Positions 1-12,021 of a stretch of DNA of 64,000 bases are shown one piece after another. The stretch spans positions 1,590,800 to 1,654,799 of the forward strand of contig NC_087388.1 in the NCBI RefSeq assembly GCF_963675165.1, in the 5' to 3' direction. How positions within the stretch are numbered: position 1 is the stretch's first letter; the number at the start of each line of letters is the position of its first letter. The notes beneath the pieces are model-generated. The model was not told where the DNA came from. It worked only from the letters and a program-made list of their open reading frames with translations, and did no database searches. This DNA comes from Halichondria panicea (lineage: Eukaryota > Porifera > Demospongiae > Suberitida > Halichondriidae). The translations under genes were made by a program, and so were the position numbers.

Positions 1-692
1 ATCTTACTGGAGTAAGTTTCACGCACACATTATACCCACACACTTAATTTATTCGTTTGTTATTGTACTACAGATCTGTTTTTTCCAATGGATACCTTCT
101 TGGTCCTTTCTGCTTTGCAAGAAGTAAAGGATGCTCAATGGAAACTGCTAGGAATGAGTCTTCCAACCCCCTGGAACAAATTAGATGACATTGAGAATAA
201 TGACTCATCGTTCCCAGGTAATAATGCTAAGAAAGAAGAAGTAATTCGACTATGGATGTCTCAAGAACCAACCTGGATAGTGTTGGTAGAGGCTCTCAGT
301 CAATCTGCATATGGATGGTCACAGAATTCTAGTCAAATCTCACAACAGCACAGTAAGTATCTCACAATCATTGGCTATAATGCCCTGCTTATTCATGCAT
401 GCATTTTATAGATGTGCCTCTACAAAAGAAAATTCTCGAAAATGATTCATCTCTTCGTCCTGACAAGGACTTTCTCCAATCGTGTGCTGCCGTCATTGGC
501 TCTCGTTGGCAGTGTCTTGGTTTTCCCCTCTCCCTCACTTCTGAAGACATTGTAAGCATCAAGAGAGAGACAAGAGGAACAGAGCCGACCAGACAAGCAC
601 TCGTCATGCTACAGAAATGGGCAGCCAGGGAAACGGCAACTTTTGGTCAGTTGAGAGAGAAACTTCGTACACTCTCAGTGTTTCATATCTGA
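1..692 (+). CDS. 3' end of ankyrin-Roc-COR family gene: tandem Death-like exons
   Basis: Partial gene whose body lies left of the window. Exons inferred: 1-11 (end of a long exon, ...Tyr-Trp plus one base), 74-352 and 412-692, with GTAAGT donors at 12 and 353, CAG/TAG acceptors at 73 and 411, all phase 1, stop TGA at 690-692. The first full exon encodes an about 90-residue helical module starting after LFFPMD and containing VKDAQWKLLGMSL and KKEEVIRLWMSQEPTWIVLVEAL, typical of a Death-superfamily fold. The last exon encodes a second Death-like module (FPLSLTSEDIVSIK, ETRGTEPTRQALVMLQKWAAR). Death domains recruit partners by homotypic contacts, so the parent protein is probably an intracellular signalling receptor. 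The same three-exon layout recurs at 32850-33771, 9350-10602 and 39794-40442. All frames are open. The Death assignment is from pattern, not a profile search. Confidence 0.75.
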
Positions 693-957
693 GAAAAGTA
701 TGTAGATAATTATAGCTGCTTACGAAAATGTATCACCTTGTTTATGTCAATGATTTTTCAGAACTCAACAATTCACACATAAGTACTTCACTTTTATTTT
801 TACACTTCCCAGCAATACACTGTATATAACTTTCAAAAAAAAGCACATAATTTTGTTAGCCTTTACTAGTTTCTTCAATTCTTATAATGCTTCCTGAAGT
901 AAGTTTTGTACTGCAGCTAGAGCTTCAACTAGTGTTGTACAAAACTTCTGTAACAGC
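693..957. other. 3' flank, nothing recognised
   Basis: AT-rich spacer between the Death-exon tail and a decayed COR segment. No ORF, RNA gene or clear inverted repeat seen. Confidence 0.5.
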
Positions 958-2951
958 TCCAAGATTGATGATTTATGAAACGTTGCTTTTGATGTCGTAA
1001 ACTAGAAGCTGTGAATGACTTATCGTCTTCTGTCGGATTTTCCCCAGAGACAAGCTCTCCTCTGGGATTGTTGAAAAATACCTTGACTACATTCCAGCTT
1101 GCAAAGTATAATTATAAGCCTCCTTATCTCTCACATATAGAAGAGACTGAAATTCCGCTCACACCCAAAGAGAGTTACTCGCATCAGATGTACCTATAAT
1201 CATATAATTATTGTCAAAGTCTGTTAAAGCAGATGTCACCAATTACATCGATCAACTCAAGCTCAGTGTAGTCATAAATAATTATTACAGAATCACTACT
1301 GCATGGAAAAAGTTCTACCAGAATATACCACAAGCTGCAGTACTGCCACGAAATTGAGAATGTGTACGTGGAAGAGTACCACAGTCTCAACTCACTTCAG
1401 AACCAGTACCAACTGAGAGTGCCACTAAAGATAAATCTCGTCTGTTCTTTTTATCTCTGGGTGGCAGGTGACAAGATTACCCAGGATTTTATGCTAAATG
1501 TGATGTTGACAGATTTGACTATTTCCTAACGATTTCTTAATCTCATTTCTCTCACAGCTTTTCATGAAAACTAAAGCTTGCTAACAATTGCAAGCGGATG
1601 CTCTCTATAACAACTTCTCAATTTCTGATTCTTCTACTGCTAATAGTTATTTGATTCCAGAGATCCAATTATGCTCCAATCCTCGCTGTCATGATATGTC
1701 TGGTCGACTGGTCTACATTGGCTTATGAAGAATGGAGTGGAGGTATTTGTCGATATGCCTAAAGACGCTGATAGAGGAAAGTACTGATAGTGAAAAGTGG
1801 CAACAAAATATATGCGCTCTGCGTCTAGTTTCAGAATGTTGTGGAAACAAACTCCTTCTTGATCCGAGCAATCTCAAGAATGAAACTTTTACGAATGCTA
1901 GAAATGCACATAAAATAATATGCTTCTAAGAGTATTGATGCGTGAAGCATTAGCAGAAAGAACTAAGCGACTCATGGAAAGAAGGACATTACTTCTCTAT
2001 TCTGATAAGGGACAATGCTTCTCTATACATCCGATGAAGATTGGGTCATCCCAAAAGATGGATTACATCTACTGGAGTAAGTTTCAAGCACGCGCTCACA
2101 TACACACATGCACACACCACCTGTAAATATTTAATGTAATCATGTAATCAATGTTTTATTTGTTGTTTCCAATAGTCAAGATATATCCACAACTCTTAAT
2201 GTTGCGCAGGCACTGAAAATGCCCTACTTCAATCAAAGATTGGATCAGCTCAGGTGATATTTCTACTGGAGTAAGCAGCATTCAAACTAATTTATGAGCT
2301 TAATTATTTCCTTGTACAGATTTGTTGTTTCCGATGTGTGAGTCCATGATTGACTCTGCTTTGAACTGCTTAGGAATGAAACGAAGCATCATTCCCTGGT
2401 GATATTGCCAAATAGTATAATTCGACTGGAAAGTCTCAAGAACCCACCTGGAAAATTTTAGTAGAGGTTCTCGCAGTCAACCTACGATTGGATTGTCCAA
2501 CAAATCTCACACGAGCACAGTAAGTACACTACCGTATAGCGGGTATATTTCGAGGGTATAAACTTTCGCGGTATAAACTTTCGCTGAATGACTGTTAGAA
2601 AGGTTTTGGTGGAATAGCAGTCTTTTAGTGGGTATATTTAATTAGCGAAAACCACAAACATTTATATACCCTCGAAATATATCCGCTATATATAATAATA
2701 CGGTATATAAGTTATTGTATAGCTATATTCATTGTAGACGTGCTTCTATACAAGAAAAGCAATCATCTGTCCGTCCTGACGATTCCAATCATTTGCTGCC
2801 ATCATTGGCTCTAGATGGCAGTGTCTTACTTCTCCCTTCTCCCTCACTTCTGAAGACATTGTGAGCATCAAGAGAGAGACAAGAGGAGCAGAGCCTACCC
2901 GACAAGCACTCGTCATGCTGCATGGTCATGCACTTTTCGTGTTCCATATCT
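958..2951 (+). pseudogene. Decayed Roc/COR-Death tail of the ankyrin-Roc-COR family
   Basis: DNA alignable by eye to the Roc end, COR and Death exons of the 19711 and 36186 copies, but with many indels and stops. 958-1200 matches the stretch after the Roc domain and the start of COR; 1200-1560 the middle of COR; 1690-2080 the COR end (NGVEVFVDMPKDAD and LLDPSNLKNE motifs, separated by deletions). The exon end CTACTGGAGTAAG occurs twice (about 2068 and 2269), so the exon end was duplicated. A Death-exon remnant starts near 2320 with its AGTAAGTA donor near 2518; a second Death remnant lies at 2740-2951 (TCTGAAGACATTGTGAGCATC). No open frame longer than about 65 codons survives. The ankyrin part is absent. 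Confidence 0.8.
2530..2705. mobile_element. TA-flanked MITE (CCGTATAGCGGG termini)
   Basis: Starts TACCGTATAGCGGGTATATT and ends with CCTCGAAATATATCCGCTAT, then an AT stretch and ACGGTA: imperfect terminal inverted repeats bounded by TA. It lies in the intron between the two Death remnants. Relatives: 4534-4680, 19249-19454, 25905-26119, 12022-12262. Confidence 0.7.
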
Positions 2952-3433
2952 GTACCACATTATGTTAGATTTAGCTGCATGCATTCAATTGCACTTACAT
3001 ACTGTAGATATAGCTGTTCAATCCAACACATGTTTGTGTCACTGAACTTTCAGAACTCATGCCTTGCCACTTAAGGGCAAAAATTACTTTTACACTTCCA
3101 ATCGTTACTTTTTCTACTGTTATGTTCTGTGTAAAGCAACATCTTACGTCCTTCAAAATTAGCACATTTTTGTTACTACTGTACAGTTATTCTAATGTTG
3201 TCAATTCTGACATGAATGAAATGAATTTTTGCACTCAGTTCTATAGCTTCAATGGCCGGGTGTGCATGCAATGTCATGACTTAATTATGTATACTGTAAA
3301 AACTACATTATTACTCAATACACAGTACAGTAGTTTCGTACAGTTATATACAGTATCCTGTTTGTCGCAACCATTAGCTATTGAAAGTGTGTACTTGTAC
3401 GAAACTGTATATACCAGTGCAGTACCTATAAAA
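2952..3433. other. 3' flank; possible ORF rejected
   Basis: An open frame of 125 codons (3059-3436) lies here, but the duplicated copy at 5110-5410 is broken by many indels and shows no coding-type conservation. It resembles no family I know and is taken as chance. Confidence 0.5.
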
Positions 3434-4038
3434 TGAAAGCACCGCGGGTGCTGATGCCTCAGTGGAGGTGCCAAAGCTACATAACATAAAACTACTAGCT
3501 AGCTTTTATACACACATTGATTATAATTATCATGATGATCTAATTTTGCTGCATTGTACATGTAATCGCAGGGAAACTCAAATAGTGGGTAATAATCGAC
3601 CGTGATTGTTGTTAAAAACGATCAATGCCAAAAGTTCAAGTCTAAAACTAATGGCTGCAAGTCAGCAGAGCCTTGCAGCTCTCTTCTCACTCTTGCAGCT
3701 ACCAATAGCTAGCGTTCTAGTGCAGAGCTAACTACTAAGTGTACAGTAGCAACATTCGGTGAACAAGTTTTGCTACGGACTCTTCTGAAAAGGCTGCAAT
3801 GGCATTTCAAGTAAGCAAAACTAGGCATAACTCGAGAACGAAGCTTTATTTTGCAAATCCACGAATTAAAATCCAAGAAAACATGACTAGAAGCCTATAG
3901 AAACTCTTACTTGCACTTCATTGATCCTTGTGCAGCTGTAGCAGTCTAAACACACACACAGACACACACACAGACACACAGACAGACACACAAACACACT
4001 ACCGTATACCTCGCTTGCGCATGCGCACCGAGGCATAA
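3434..4038 (+). mobile_element. Repeat family R1, full copy (about 605 bp)
   Basis: Begins GAAAGCACCGCGGGTGCTGATGCCTC and ends with a CA-rich run, then TACCGTATACCTCGC and GCGCACCGAGGCATAAT. The right end has the inverted motif GCCTCGGTGCGC. Other copies: 50521-51090 (+), 61760-62325 (minus), partial 17600-18018 and 27221-27295. An empty site exists in this window near 5415-5430, supporting mobility. No protein coding seen; class unknown. Confidence 0.7.
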
Positions 4039-4069
4039 TAAGCAGTCCTATCGGGAATGGAAACCAGAC

Positions 4070-4932
4070 ACCATACTGGAGTAAGTTTCAAACACGCGCT
4101 CACATGCACACATGCACACACCACCTGTAAATGTTTTATTTGTTAATATACCCTAAAGATACAACTCCTAATGATGCGCAGGCACTGAAAAAATGCCCCA
4201 CTTCAATGATCAGCTCAGGTGATATTCTACTAGAGTAAGCAGTATTCAACACAACGTTTAATTTATCTATGAGCTTAATTATTTCGTTGTACAGATTTGT
4301 TGTTTCCGATGGATGAGTCCATGATTGACTCCAGAGGGGATTGACTCTGCTTTGAACTGCTTACAGGGATGAATATTTCAATACATTGGAATAACTATTT
4401 AAAACGAAGCATCATTCCCTGCATGGTGATACTCAAGAACCCACCTGGAAAATATTGGTAGACCCTCTCGCAGTCAACCTACAGGATTGTCCAACAAAAC
4501 AAGTCAAATCTCACAAGAGCACAGTAAGTATACTACCGTATCAGTAGCAGGTATATTTTGAGGGTAGCAAAATGACGGTTATTATAGAAAGGTTTTCACA
4601 TAATAGTGTGTATAATGGTATATAATTAGCGAAAACCACGAACATTTAGAACCTCAATATATACCCGCTATATAATAATTACAGCTATTCTATTGTAGAC
4701 GTGCTTCTACACAAGAAAAGCATTATCGAAAGCAATCATCTGTCCATCCCTGGCAATAAAACGTTCTTCAATCGTTTGCTGCCATTATTGCCTCTCGATG
4801 GCAATGTCTTGCTTCTCCCCTCTCCCTCACTTCTGAAGACATTGTGAGCATCAAGAAAGAGACAAGAGGATCAGAGGCGACCAGAGAAGCACTCGTCATG
4901 CTGCATGGTCATGCACTTTCCGTGTTTCATAT
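4070..4932 (+). pseudogene. Decayed Death-exon tail, right copy of the tandem duplication
   Basis: Starts at the exon-end motif (4074), repeats it near 4230, then a Death-exon remnant (about 4292-4525: TGTTTCCGATGGATG, ACCCACCTGGAAAATATTGG) with donor AGTAAGTA, a MITE-bearing intron, and a second Death remnant (4698-4932: CTCACTTCTGAAGACATTGTGAG). Frames are destroyed by insertions and deletions. No COR or ankyrin part is attached. Confidence 0.75.
4534..4680. mobile_element. Degenerate TA-type MITE, duplicate of 2530-2705
   Basis: TACCGTATCAGTAGCAGGTA at the left and ATATACCCGCTATATAATAA at the right; the terminal CGGTA is lost. It sits at the same intronic place as 2530-2705, so the MITE predates the tandem duplication. 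Confidence 0.6.
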
Positions 4933-6026
4933 CTGTACCGTTCATAATAGTTATACACAGTATTATCATGTTGTCTCTAAAAGTGAATTGTGATTTCGGT
5001 CAGTCTCAGCAGTACAGTTCCTAGATTTAGCTGCATGCATTCAATTGCACTTGCATACTGTAGATATAGCTATTCAATCCAACACATGTTTGTGTCACTA
5101 AACTTTCAGAATTCATGCCTTGCCACGTAAGCAAAGATTACTTATTGCTGCACTTTCAATTGTCTAATTATATGCAACACCTTAGGTCCTTCAAAATTAG
5201 CACATTTTTGTTACGCTGTTACAGTTATTCTATTTTGACATGAATGAAATGAATTTTTACACTCAGTTCTATAGCTTCAATTGCCGGGTGTGCATACACA
5301 AAACTATATTATTACTCAATACACAGTACAGTAGTTACGTATATATCCTGTTTGTCGCAACCATTTGCTATTGACAGTGTGTACTGTACGAAACTGTATA
5401 CCAGTACATGCAGTACATAATTAATAAGCAGTCCTATATATCGGGAATGGTAAACTTAACCAGAAGCCCTCACATTTCCTGATCATACAGTTGCTAATCA
5501 ACGTATTTAACACTCAGATATAATTATGCATTACGTCACTTTGGTCTAGATCTATACCGTCTTGCATTATATATACAGACATTTGTTCTCATGATCACTG
5601 CCTCTGTTTAATATTCCCATGAGCAATGCAGAGATTGATCATAATTATAGGACTTTTAGCTTATGTTAACCCATTATGTATACCAATTCGGTTTTCCTGA
5701 TCACACATGACATAGCCCGCTAAGTGTGTAGGACATGATAATTATTAAGAACCTAGAATACCATTTTATGGGTTATTCAGCACCACTTCCTTTCCAGTTC
5801 CATGCATGCAGTAAGCAAGTAATACATAATGCTATAATGTTTTTAACAATCACAAAAACAGTGACTACTGTAGCTAGATCATAAATGCGCATCATAAAAA
5901 CTTGACACAAGTTAGTAAAACTATTAGTAAAAGCAAGAGTTCATTATAATTACCCAAAAGTTAAATATACAGGCCTAAAACTACTAATTCCAGTGGATCA
6001 AAATTTGCAAGGTTAGCTGCTTCTGA
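4933..6026. other. Intergenic, 3' flank copy then unrecognised
   Basis: To about 5450 this is the second copy of the flank at 2952-4065. From 5451 to 6026 AT-rich sequence with no recognisable gene or repeat. Confidence 0.5.
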
Positions 6027-8828
6027 TCATGCAGCGTGTCTTGAGCTGTCCACTTCCGGTGCATGTACATTGCCGGCTGCTAGGGCATGACTCATTCCTC
6101 CAATTTCGGCTTTGCATTCGGGACACTTGGCCCTTTGCATCGCTCCCCCACACTCGCCAATTACATAGATGTGGCCGTTGGGGCACTTAATTGTACCAGT
6201 GGCCTTTCGGGAGGCCAATAGCCTTGACTATCTCAAGTCTTTCTGTTTCGGACAATCCATCAATACCGTACTTTTCACGCAGGAATTTGATCGTTTCAAG
6301 AATACTCCCTTCTTCTTTCTCTGAAACTTTTTCTAGTTTCCAGCCACTCTCCTCCAGTTTAAGGATAGTTGAGGTGATTACATCATGTTCATCGGTAGAA
6401 ACAAGGGTTTTAATAGGAAGCATTTTAACTTGTAGCTCAATAAGCTTTGCTAGAAGGGTGAGTCTTTGCATTTCAGCTTCAGCATCAGAGAGTTGCTGCT
6501 GTGAAATAAACTCTTGCATAATAAACTCTTTAAGGTGACTCAGGTCTCGTTTTATTCTATCAATCTTCGGTTGATAACAGGATTGTGTTACAGAAAGCAG
6601 ATTTAGCTTTAGATTTGAGAAAATCTCAATTGTTGTGACAATTTGGAGCAGAAATGAAAGTTTAGCTTTAGTAATGTGAGGGAAAAGAGCAGTATTAACA
6701 CTTTTCTTTCCTACAGTGGAATCGTTCGATATAACTCGTTCAAGTACACTGAATTCTTCAGCAACATGTAATTAATTCAAAAAGCTAGCTTTTTTGAGTC
6801 CTGTCCGTACTCTTACTAGTTCAGCTTGCATGCAGTCAATAGTACTCATCTGCTTTTTCTTTATAGCTTCCACATCAGACAGTTTGCTCCTAACATCATT
6901 GCCATATCGGAGGCATTTTCTGACTGGAGTCTTGCACCTTGGGCATACTTAAGAGTGATTTCCTGGGATTCTCCTGTAGGATCACTGTTGTCAGTTGACA
7001 TCGATTGATCAAGCATTTCTACAACAACAAGGTGTGGTTGCAATCAGGTAAAAGAATAAAGCTGGCATATCTTCTTCATCCTCGGGTCCAAAAATCATCT
7101 CAGTGACCTATTCTTTATCACAGATACGGCTTAGTTTCGGGCACACTTCTCCACAAAGACCAATACACCTGTGTTTGCATTTCTTCAGTCGCTTTGGACA
7201 TGGCTTATCGCAAGGAGGTCGATCACACAGTATTCCGCATGGCTGGGTGCAAGTAAAATGAGGGCAGGACCAGTCACAAGGCTCCATGCAGGGAGCACAT
7301 GGTTCAAAACATTTCTTTGAGCATTAGCTGTGTGTGCAAAAGTTGGCACATGGCTTGGAGCATGGAGGGCAGCTTGGTGTGCAAGGAAAGTCACAGAGGT
7401 GACTACATGTTAAGGTACGATCGCATTTGGACTTACAGCCAATGTGAAGACATCCCATTTTGCACGTGTAGCAGGTTCTAGTACATGGATGTTCACAATC
7501 TAACAAAGCACCGCAAGGCACGGAGCACTCCACTAGCTCTTCTTTGAGATAGCAGGAATCTTGGACAGTGTGTCCACAAGATAGCTCTTTGTCCACCAAT
7601 CACAGTACATTGAGGAGTGCAAAGTCGAGAGCATTTTTCTTGGCAGAGATGACTACATGGTAGAGCTCTTTCACAAAGTTTTTGCAGGCAATTTTTGCTG
7701 GATCATCCGAGCAAGCACAGCTTTGTGAATGACCGCAAATAAGGACTTTCATTACTTTCTCTTTACAAGATCCGCAACCGTCTGAACACTCGTAGCACTT
7801 TCGTTTACACACATGGCCACAAGCCAATTGTTTTCTGCAACCTTGTAAGCACTTGTACTCACGATGCTCTATGTCATAGGGGTGACAAAGTCGACAGCAG
7901 ACATGACCACAGGGTAAACGAGCTTCACATTTCTTTTGGCATCCACCCTCTAGGCATTTGAGAAAATCTTCAACCGCTTGGGCATTTACTTTTTGGTCTT
8001 GGTGAATGTGGCAATGTAATGGGAGAGCTTCACCAATACAGTCCATTTTTGTGAAGCTCTCTATTATTTTAGGCCATATCGTTTTAACCTTGTCACGAAG
8101 CATTTCCATGTTACCAATTACGAACAAGCTCATTTTGGCTCTCGACAAAGCAACACAAATACGATTCTCAATTCCGACAAATCCAATTCTTTGTTCATTG
8201 TTGCTCCTCACAAGGGACAGTAATATGATTCTGTTCTCTTCTCCCTGGAAGTCGTCAACAATAACTGTTCGAACACCATTGATCTTTCTGGTTCTGAGAA
8301 TTTTTTTAATCTCAAGCATTTGCCCTCGGTAGAGAGTCAAGATGGTGATTTCATCTTGCTTGTAGCCTTGTTTCAGCAGATAGTCACAGAGAACTCCTAG
8401 GTACTTTGCCTCGTGAGGATTTGAGTGACTTCGTTTGTCGTCTGCTCCGGCTAGTTCTGGCTGAGTATGGGTGATGAAGAAGAGGTTTTTACCAATTCCT
8501 TGGATGTGACCATAGTTGTACACTGATTCATGGTTGTCCAGTTCTTTATATATGGCTGGAGTAATCAAGCTGGCAATCTCAGGTCTCATTCGATGCTGAA
8601 TACGTATAGTGTTTGTACAGGACAACCGTTCTTTGCTAAGCACTCAAATAATGAGATATTAAAGTCGTACTTCTTTTCAAGCTCGTAGTAAGTTAACTTT
8701 GGCCGTAGCTGTTGATGGTCACCAATTAAAACCAGCTGTTGGACTGTTGGGGACAGAGAAGTGAAAATGTGAGGCTCAAAAACTTCAGCTTCTTCGATAA
8801 CTACTATCTTTGGTCGAATTGACTTAAT
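6027..8828 (-). pseudogene. ZNFX1-like helicase / NFX1 zinc-finger protein, frameshifted C-terminal two-thirds
   Basis: Read on the minus strand from 8828 down: helicase motif II (VVIEEAEVFEP), motif III (IGDHQQLRP), then IQHRMRPEIASLI, VDDFQGEENRIILLSLVRSN and the ALSRAKMSLFVIGN motif VI, all SF1/UPF1-type as in ZNFX1. Next come NFX1-type Cys/His fingers (CEARLPCGHVCCRLCHP, CGHVCKRKC, CSVPCGALLDCEHPC, CTQPCGILCDRPPCDKPC), a VCPRCKTPVRKCLRYGND segment, a helical linker, and a terminal RZ-type finger (CPNGHIYVIGECGGAM, CPECKAEIGG). ZNFX1 proteins are RNA helicases of antiviral sensing and small-RNA inheritance. Frame breaks are visible near 8600, 7600, 7100, 6950 and 6205 (GHWYN-stop, then KCPNGH in another frame), and the 5' part is missing beyond 8828. 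Possibly introns or sequencing errors explain one or two breaks, but not all. Confidence 0.85.
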
Positions 8829-9349
8829 GATTTATTTTATTTTATTTTATTTTAACAATTCGGCAAAGCCAGGATACAATAAAATAGCAGAAGCTAATAA
8901 GTTAGTACCCTAAAAAAATATATATAACTATACCTATTCAAAGCATGCAAGTACTACAGGGTCATTAAGTATAGATTTAAATAATTTTAAGGGAGTACAA
9001 GTGCTAATTATAAGTTCACAATTTGCCATAATCCTGTTCCACAGTTCAATGGTCCTTGGGAATAAGGAGTTACTATGGACCGATGTTCTGCATGATACTG
9101 GAGTCAGAGACAGATTGTTAACATGTCTTGTATTGTATGTTAATTGTCTCTTCTTCGGTATGTCCTCATAGTATACAGAATTTTGAATAAATGGTGCAGA
9201 CTGGTACCCTTCTCTGACCCAGTGTTGGTAGGTCTGCTTGTTTCAAAAGTTCGAAATAGCTGATAGAGTAGTCCCACTGCTTTAGGCAAACCTTTATTGC
9301 AAACTTCTGGACCTTTTCCATATCCTTGATAATGCATTTCAAGTGAAAA
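8829..9349 (-). mobile_element. 5'-truncated non-LTR retrotransposon (CR1/jockey-like) 3' end
   Basis: On the minus strand: end of a reverse-transcriptase ORF (VQKFAIKVCLKQWDYSISYF, ADLPTLGQRRVPVC), then RTSVHSNSLFPRTIELWNRI, the usual final motif of CR1/jockey/L2-type ORF2, a stop, a short 3' UTR and a tail of TTTTA units in plus orientation (8831-8854). Only about 520 bp remain. The tail abuts the ZNFX1-like pseudogene; the truncated 5' end abuts COR sequence at 9350. Frameshifts show it is dead. Confidence 0.75.
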
Positions 9350-10602
9350 GATTGATTTCTTCCCAACACGATTTCTTCATGTGCATCATTCACCTCTCGG
9401 ACAACTTTGCCTAAAACGAAACCTGCCAACAAGACACAGACTCTCCACTACAGCTTCTGATTCTTTAATTGCAGAGGTATATGCTGCCAATTCTCACTGT
9501 CGCATCTGGTGGACTGGTCTGCATTGGCTTATGAAAAATGGAGTGGAGATATTTGTGGATATGCCTAAAGACGCTGATAGTAATGAACTGATTTTACTAG
9601 CAAGAAGTGACATCGAAAGTCAAGTCGAACTTCCAACACTCTGCAACTAGTTATTCCGAAGGTATTCGAAGCAAAAGTTGAGTTCTGTGCTGCTATATTG
9701 CTTACTGTTTACCTTCTTGATCCGAGCAATCTCAATGATGAACCTTTTGAATGCTCAAATTGCACCTAAGTATTCTCTATGTGATATTGAAGAAGCACTT
9801 AATTGGAGAATGCACTAAGCGAGTCATGGATAAAAAAGGACAATGTTTCTCCACTCCAATCAAAGATTGGATCAGCCAAACAAGATGGACTATGTATTAC
9901 TGGAGTAAGTTTTACACACATCCCCCATATTTAATTTATTCGATTTATGGTACTTATATATTATAGAGATTTGTTTTTTCCAATGGATATCTTTTTGGTT
10001 CATTCTGCTTTGCAAGAAGTAAATGGTGCTCAATGGAAACTGAGTCTTCGTCCGATCCCCTGGAACAAATTAGATGACATTGAGAATGATGACTCATCAT
10101 TCTCTGGTGACATTGCTAAGTAATTCGACTGTGGATATCTCAAGGGCCCACCTGGATAGTGTTGGTAGATGCTCTCAGTCAATCTGCATATGGGATAGTC
10201 ACAGAATTCTAGTCAAATCTCACGAGAGCATGCACAGTAAGTACCTCACAATCATTAGCTGTATTATAATGCCTATATAATAGTTATGTACTGTTTATTC
10301 AATCGTGTATTATAGATGTGCCTCTATACAAAGGAAAATCCTTGAAAACGATTCATCTCTTCGTCCTGGCCAAAAGTTTCTCCAATCATTTGCTGCCATC
10401 ATTGGCTCTCGATGGCAGTGTCTTAATTGCTTCTCCCCTCTCCCTCACTTCTGAAGACATTGTGAGCATCAAGAGAGAGACAAGAGGAGCAGAGACAACC
10501 AGAAAAGCACTCGTCATGCTGCAGAAGTGGGCAACCAGGGAAACGGCAACTTATGGTCAGTTGAGAGAGAGACTCCGTACACTCTCAGTGTTTCATATCT
10601 GA
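9350..10602 (+). pseudogene. Ankyrin-Roc-COR family tail: COR end plus two Death exons, broken
   Basis: Starts inside the COR region (matches 24211 onward). An open stretch reads HRLSTTASDSLIAEVYAANS and WTGLHWLMKNGVEIFVDMPK, then stops at 9650, where the family continues with LVIQKVV. Further breaks follow in LLDPSNLNDEPF. Donor GGAGTAAGT at 9902-9910, Death exon 1 from about 9968 with a deletion removing the Lys-Glu-Glu of KKEEVIRLW, donor near 10237, Death exon 2 from about 10317 to stop 10602 with frameshifts at its start but an intact end (SPLSLTSEDIVSIKRETRGA). Ankyrin, Roc and most of COR are missing; the left edge is the LINE fragment. Confidence 0.8.
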
Positions 10603-12021
10603 GAATTTAGTATCATGTATCAATGAACAAGTAAATGTGTAGCTACGTTCGATTGCACCTGTATTCTTATAAATACGTCACCGTGTTTGTATCACTGAAC
10701 TTCAGAACTCAACTTTGTCACCAACTTAATTACATATTAAGATTACTCACATTGTTATTTTCATATTTGCATTGGCATACCAAAATTAAATACATACAGC
10801 ATTAAGTTATTAGTCAATGTTTCCCCTAGAGTTTTTGTACTTAGTTATAATAATTATAGCTATAACATAATTCTGTTTGTCGCAACCATTTGCCACTGGA
10901 GGAGTCGAACCACACCGAACACCTGTAGAGTACCCTCCCTAAGTGTGTGCTTGCGCTGAGGTGTAGCTCGAACAGGTTCGACACTGTGTGTACTAACAGT
11001 TAACTGCAGTCCTGTTTCCTGAGGAAAACAAACTTCCTGTTTGGCTTTGAAGAAGCCTTGAACTGGTAAAATCAAGCAGACCGCAAGACTGCACCAGTTC
11101 CTTGTATACATGTATTATACAGTGTGTCATGTGTTATATATCCATGGTTTATCAAGCAATACTCAATGCTGTACATCTATGACATTATTCATTTGCATGT
11201 AGATCTCCTGAGTCCTGACCAATGGTATTCATTTCATTTTGCAACCCATAATTATGGAGGTATGTGTAAGGCATCAAAATTCATCAGCTAAAAGTGCATA
11301 TAGATGCACAAATGCACAAACAAACCATGAATAACCTCTGCACACACTAACAGGTGGCTATGCATGTGACTACTCATCAGCAAAAACTTGACCGAGCCAT
11401 TTGACATAATTATTGATCTAACAAGCTATCTACCTTACCAGCACCAATTTGGGACGTATATTAAAGGAAAATCTTTATGTATAATTATTCTCACACACTA
11501 GCTAGGCATAAAAAGATAATGATAGATATACTGAAACACTAGCTGAATTGTCCAGATCAGGATCCCATATAGATCTAGTTCCTGTTACATTTCCTTTTAC
11601 AACTTCCTGTTAGATATTCTAGGTTTTAGTTATTATTTTGCACAAGCCCTCCCTAGTAAAGAAGCAACCAAGCAGAGCAGAGTGAGACTGCAAGACTGCA
11701 CCAGTTTGGCACCATAGGACCTACTACTAGAGTTTCTATTGCAAGGTAAAACCCTCATTGTATAGCTTACAACAGTTTGACAATTGTTCCTCTGAAGTAT
11801 AGCCATAAAGCCCAGCCCTCTCACCTTTGGCCAGATATATGAGCTCCTGGCAAATTTCTTATACCTATTTTGTATTATGCAATATACTTTATTGTGCGAC
11901 ATAGCACCACTAGTTTATGCAGTATATACTATAGCGTCCGACATAGCTCGGAGACTGATTTTCCTTGTACGTACACGTAGACTGTGCACATTGTCATGTG
12001 TTTGTTTGGTATCAAGTTGAC
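10603..12021. other. Intergenic, no gene recognised
   Basis: AT-rich. 11030-11100 and 11660-11745 carry a motif seen at other repeat sites (GAAGAAGCCTTGAA, AGACTGCACCAGTT, then AAGGTAAAA), shared with 46040-46140, 52990-53050, 58110-58195 and 59430-59515. No ORF above 90 codons has recognisable content. Confidence 0.45.

Larger units (their letters stand above)
2068..5450 (+). repeat. Tandem duplication of a Death tail and its 3' flank
   Basis: The segment from the exon end CTACTGGAGTAAGTTTC near 2068 through the Death remnants and 3' flank recurs from about 4074 to 5450 in the same orientation. Shared markers: the CACGCGCTCACAT run after the donor, the intronic TA-type MITE (2530 and 4534), the flank containing TGCATGCATTCAATTGCACTT (2977 and 5034), and AAGCAGTCCTAT (4042 and 5424). 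The left copy carries an extra 605 bp element (3434-4038) missing from the right copy, so that insertion followed the duplication. Confidence 0.75.

Noticed and set aside
3059-3436. 125-codon plus-strand frame
   Set aside because: The duplicated counterpart near 5110-5410 is broken by indels, so no coding constraint.
6191-6538. 115-codon plus-strand frame
   Set aside because: Shadow of the ZNFX1-like minus-strand coding sequence.
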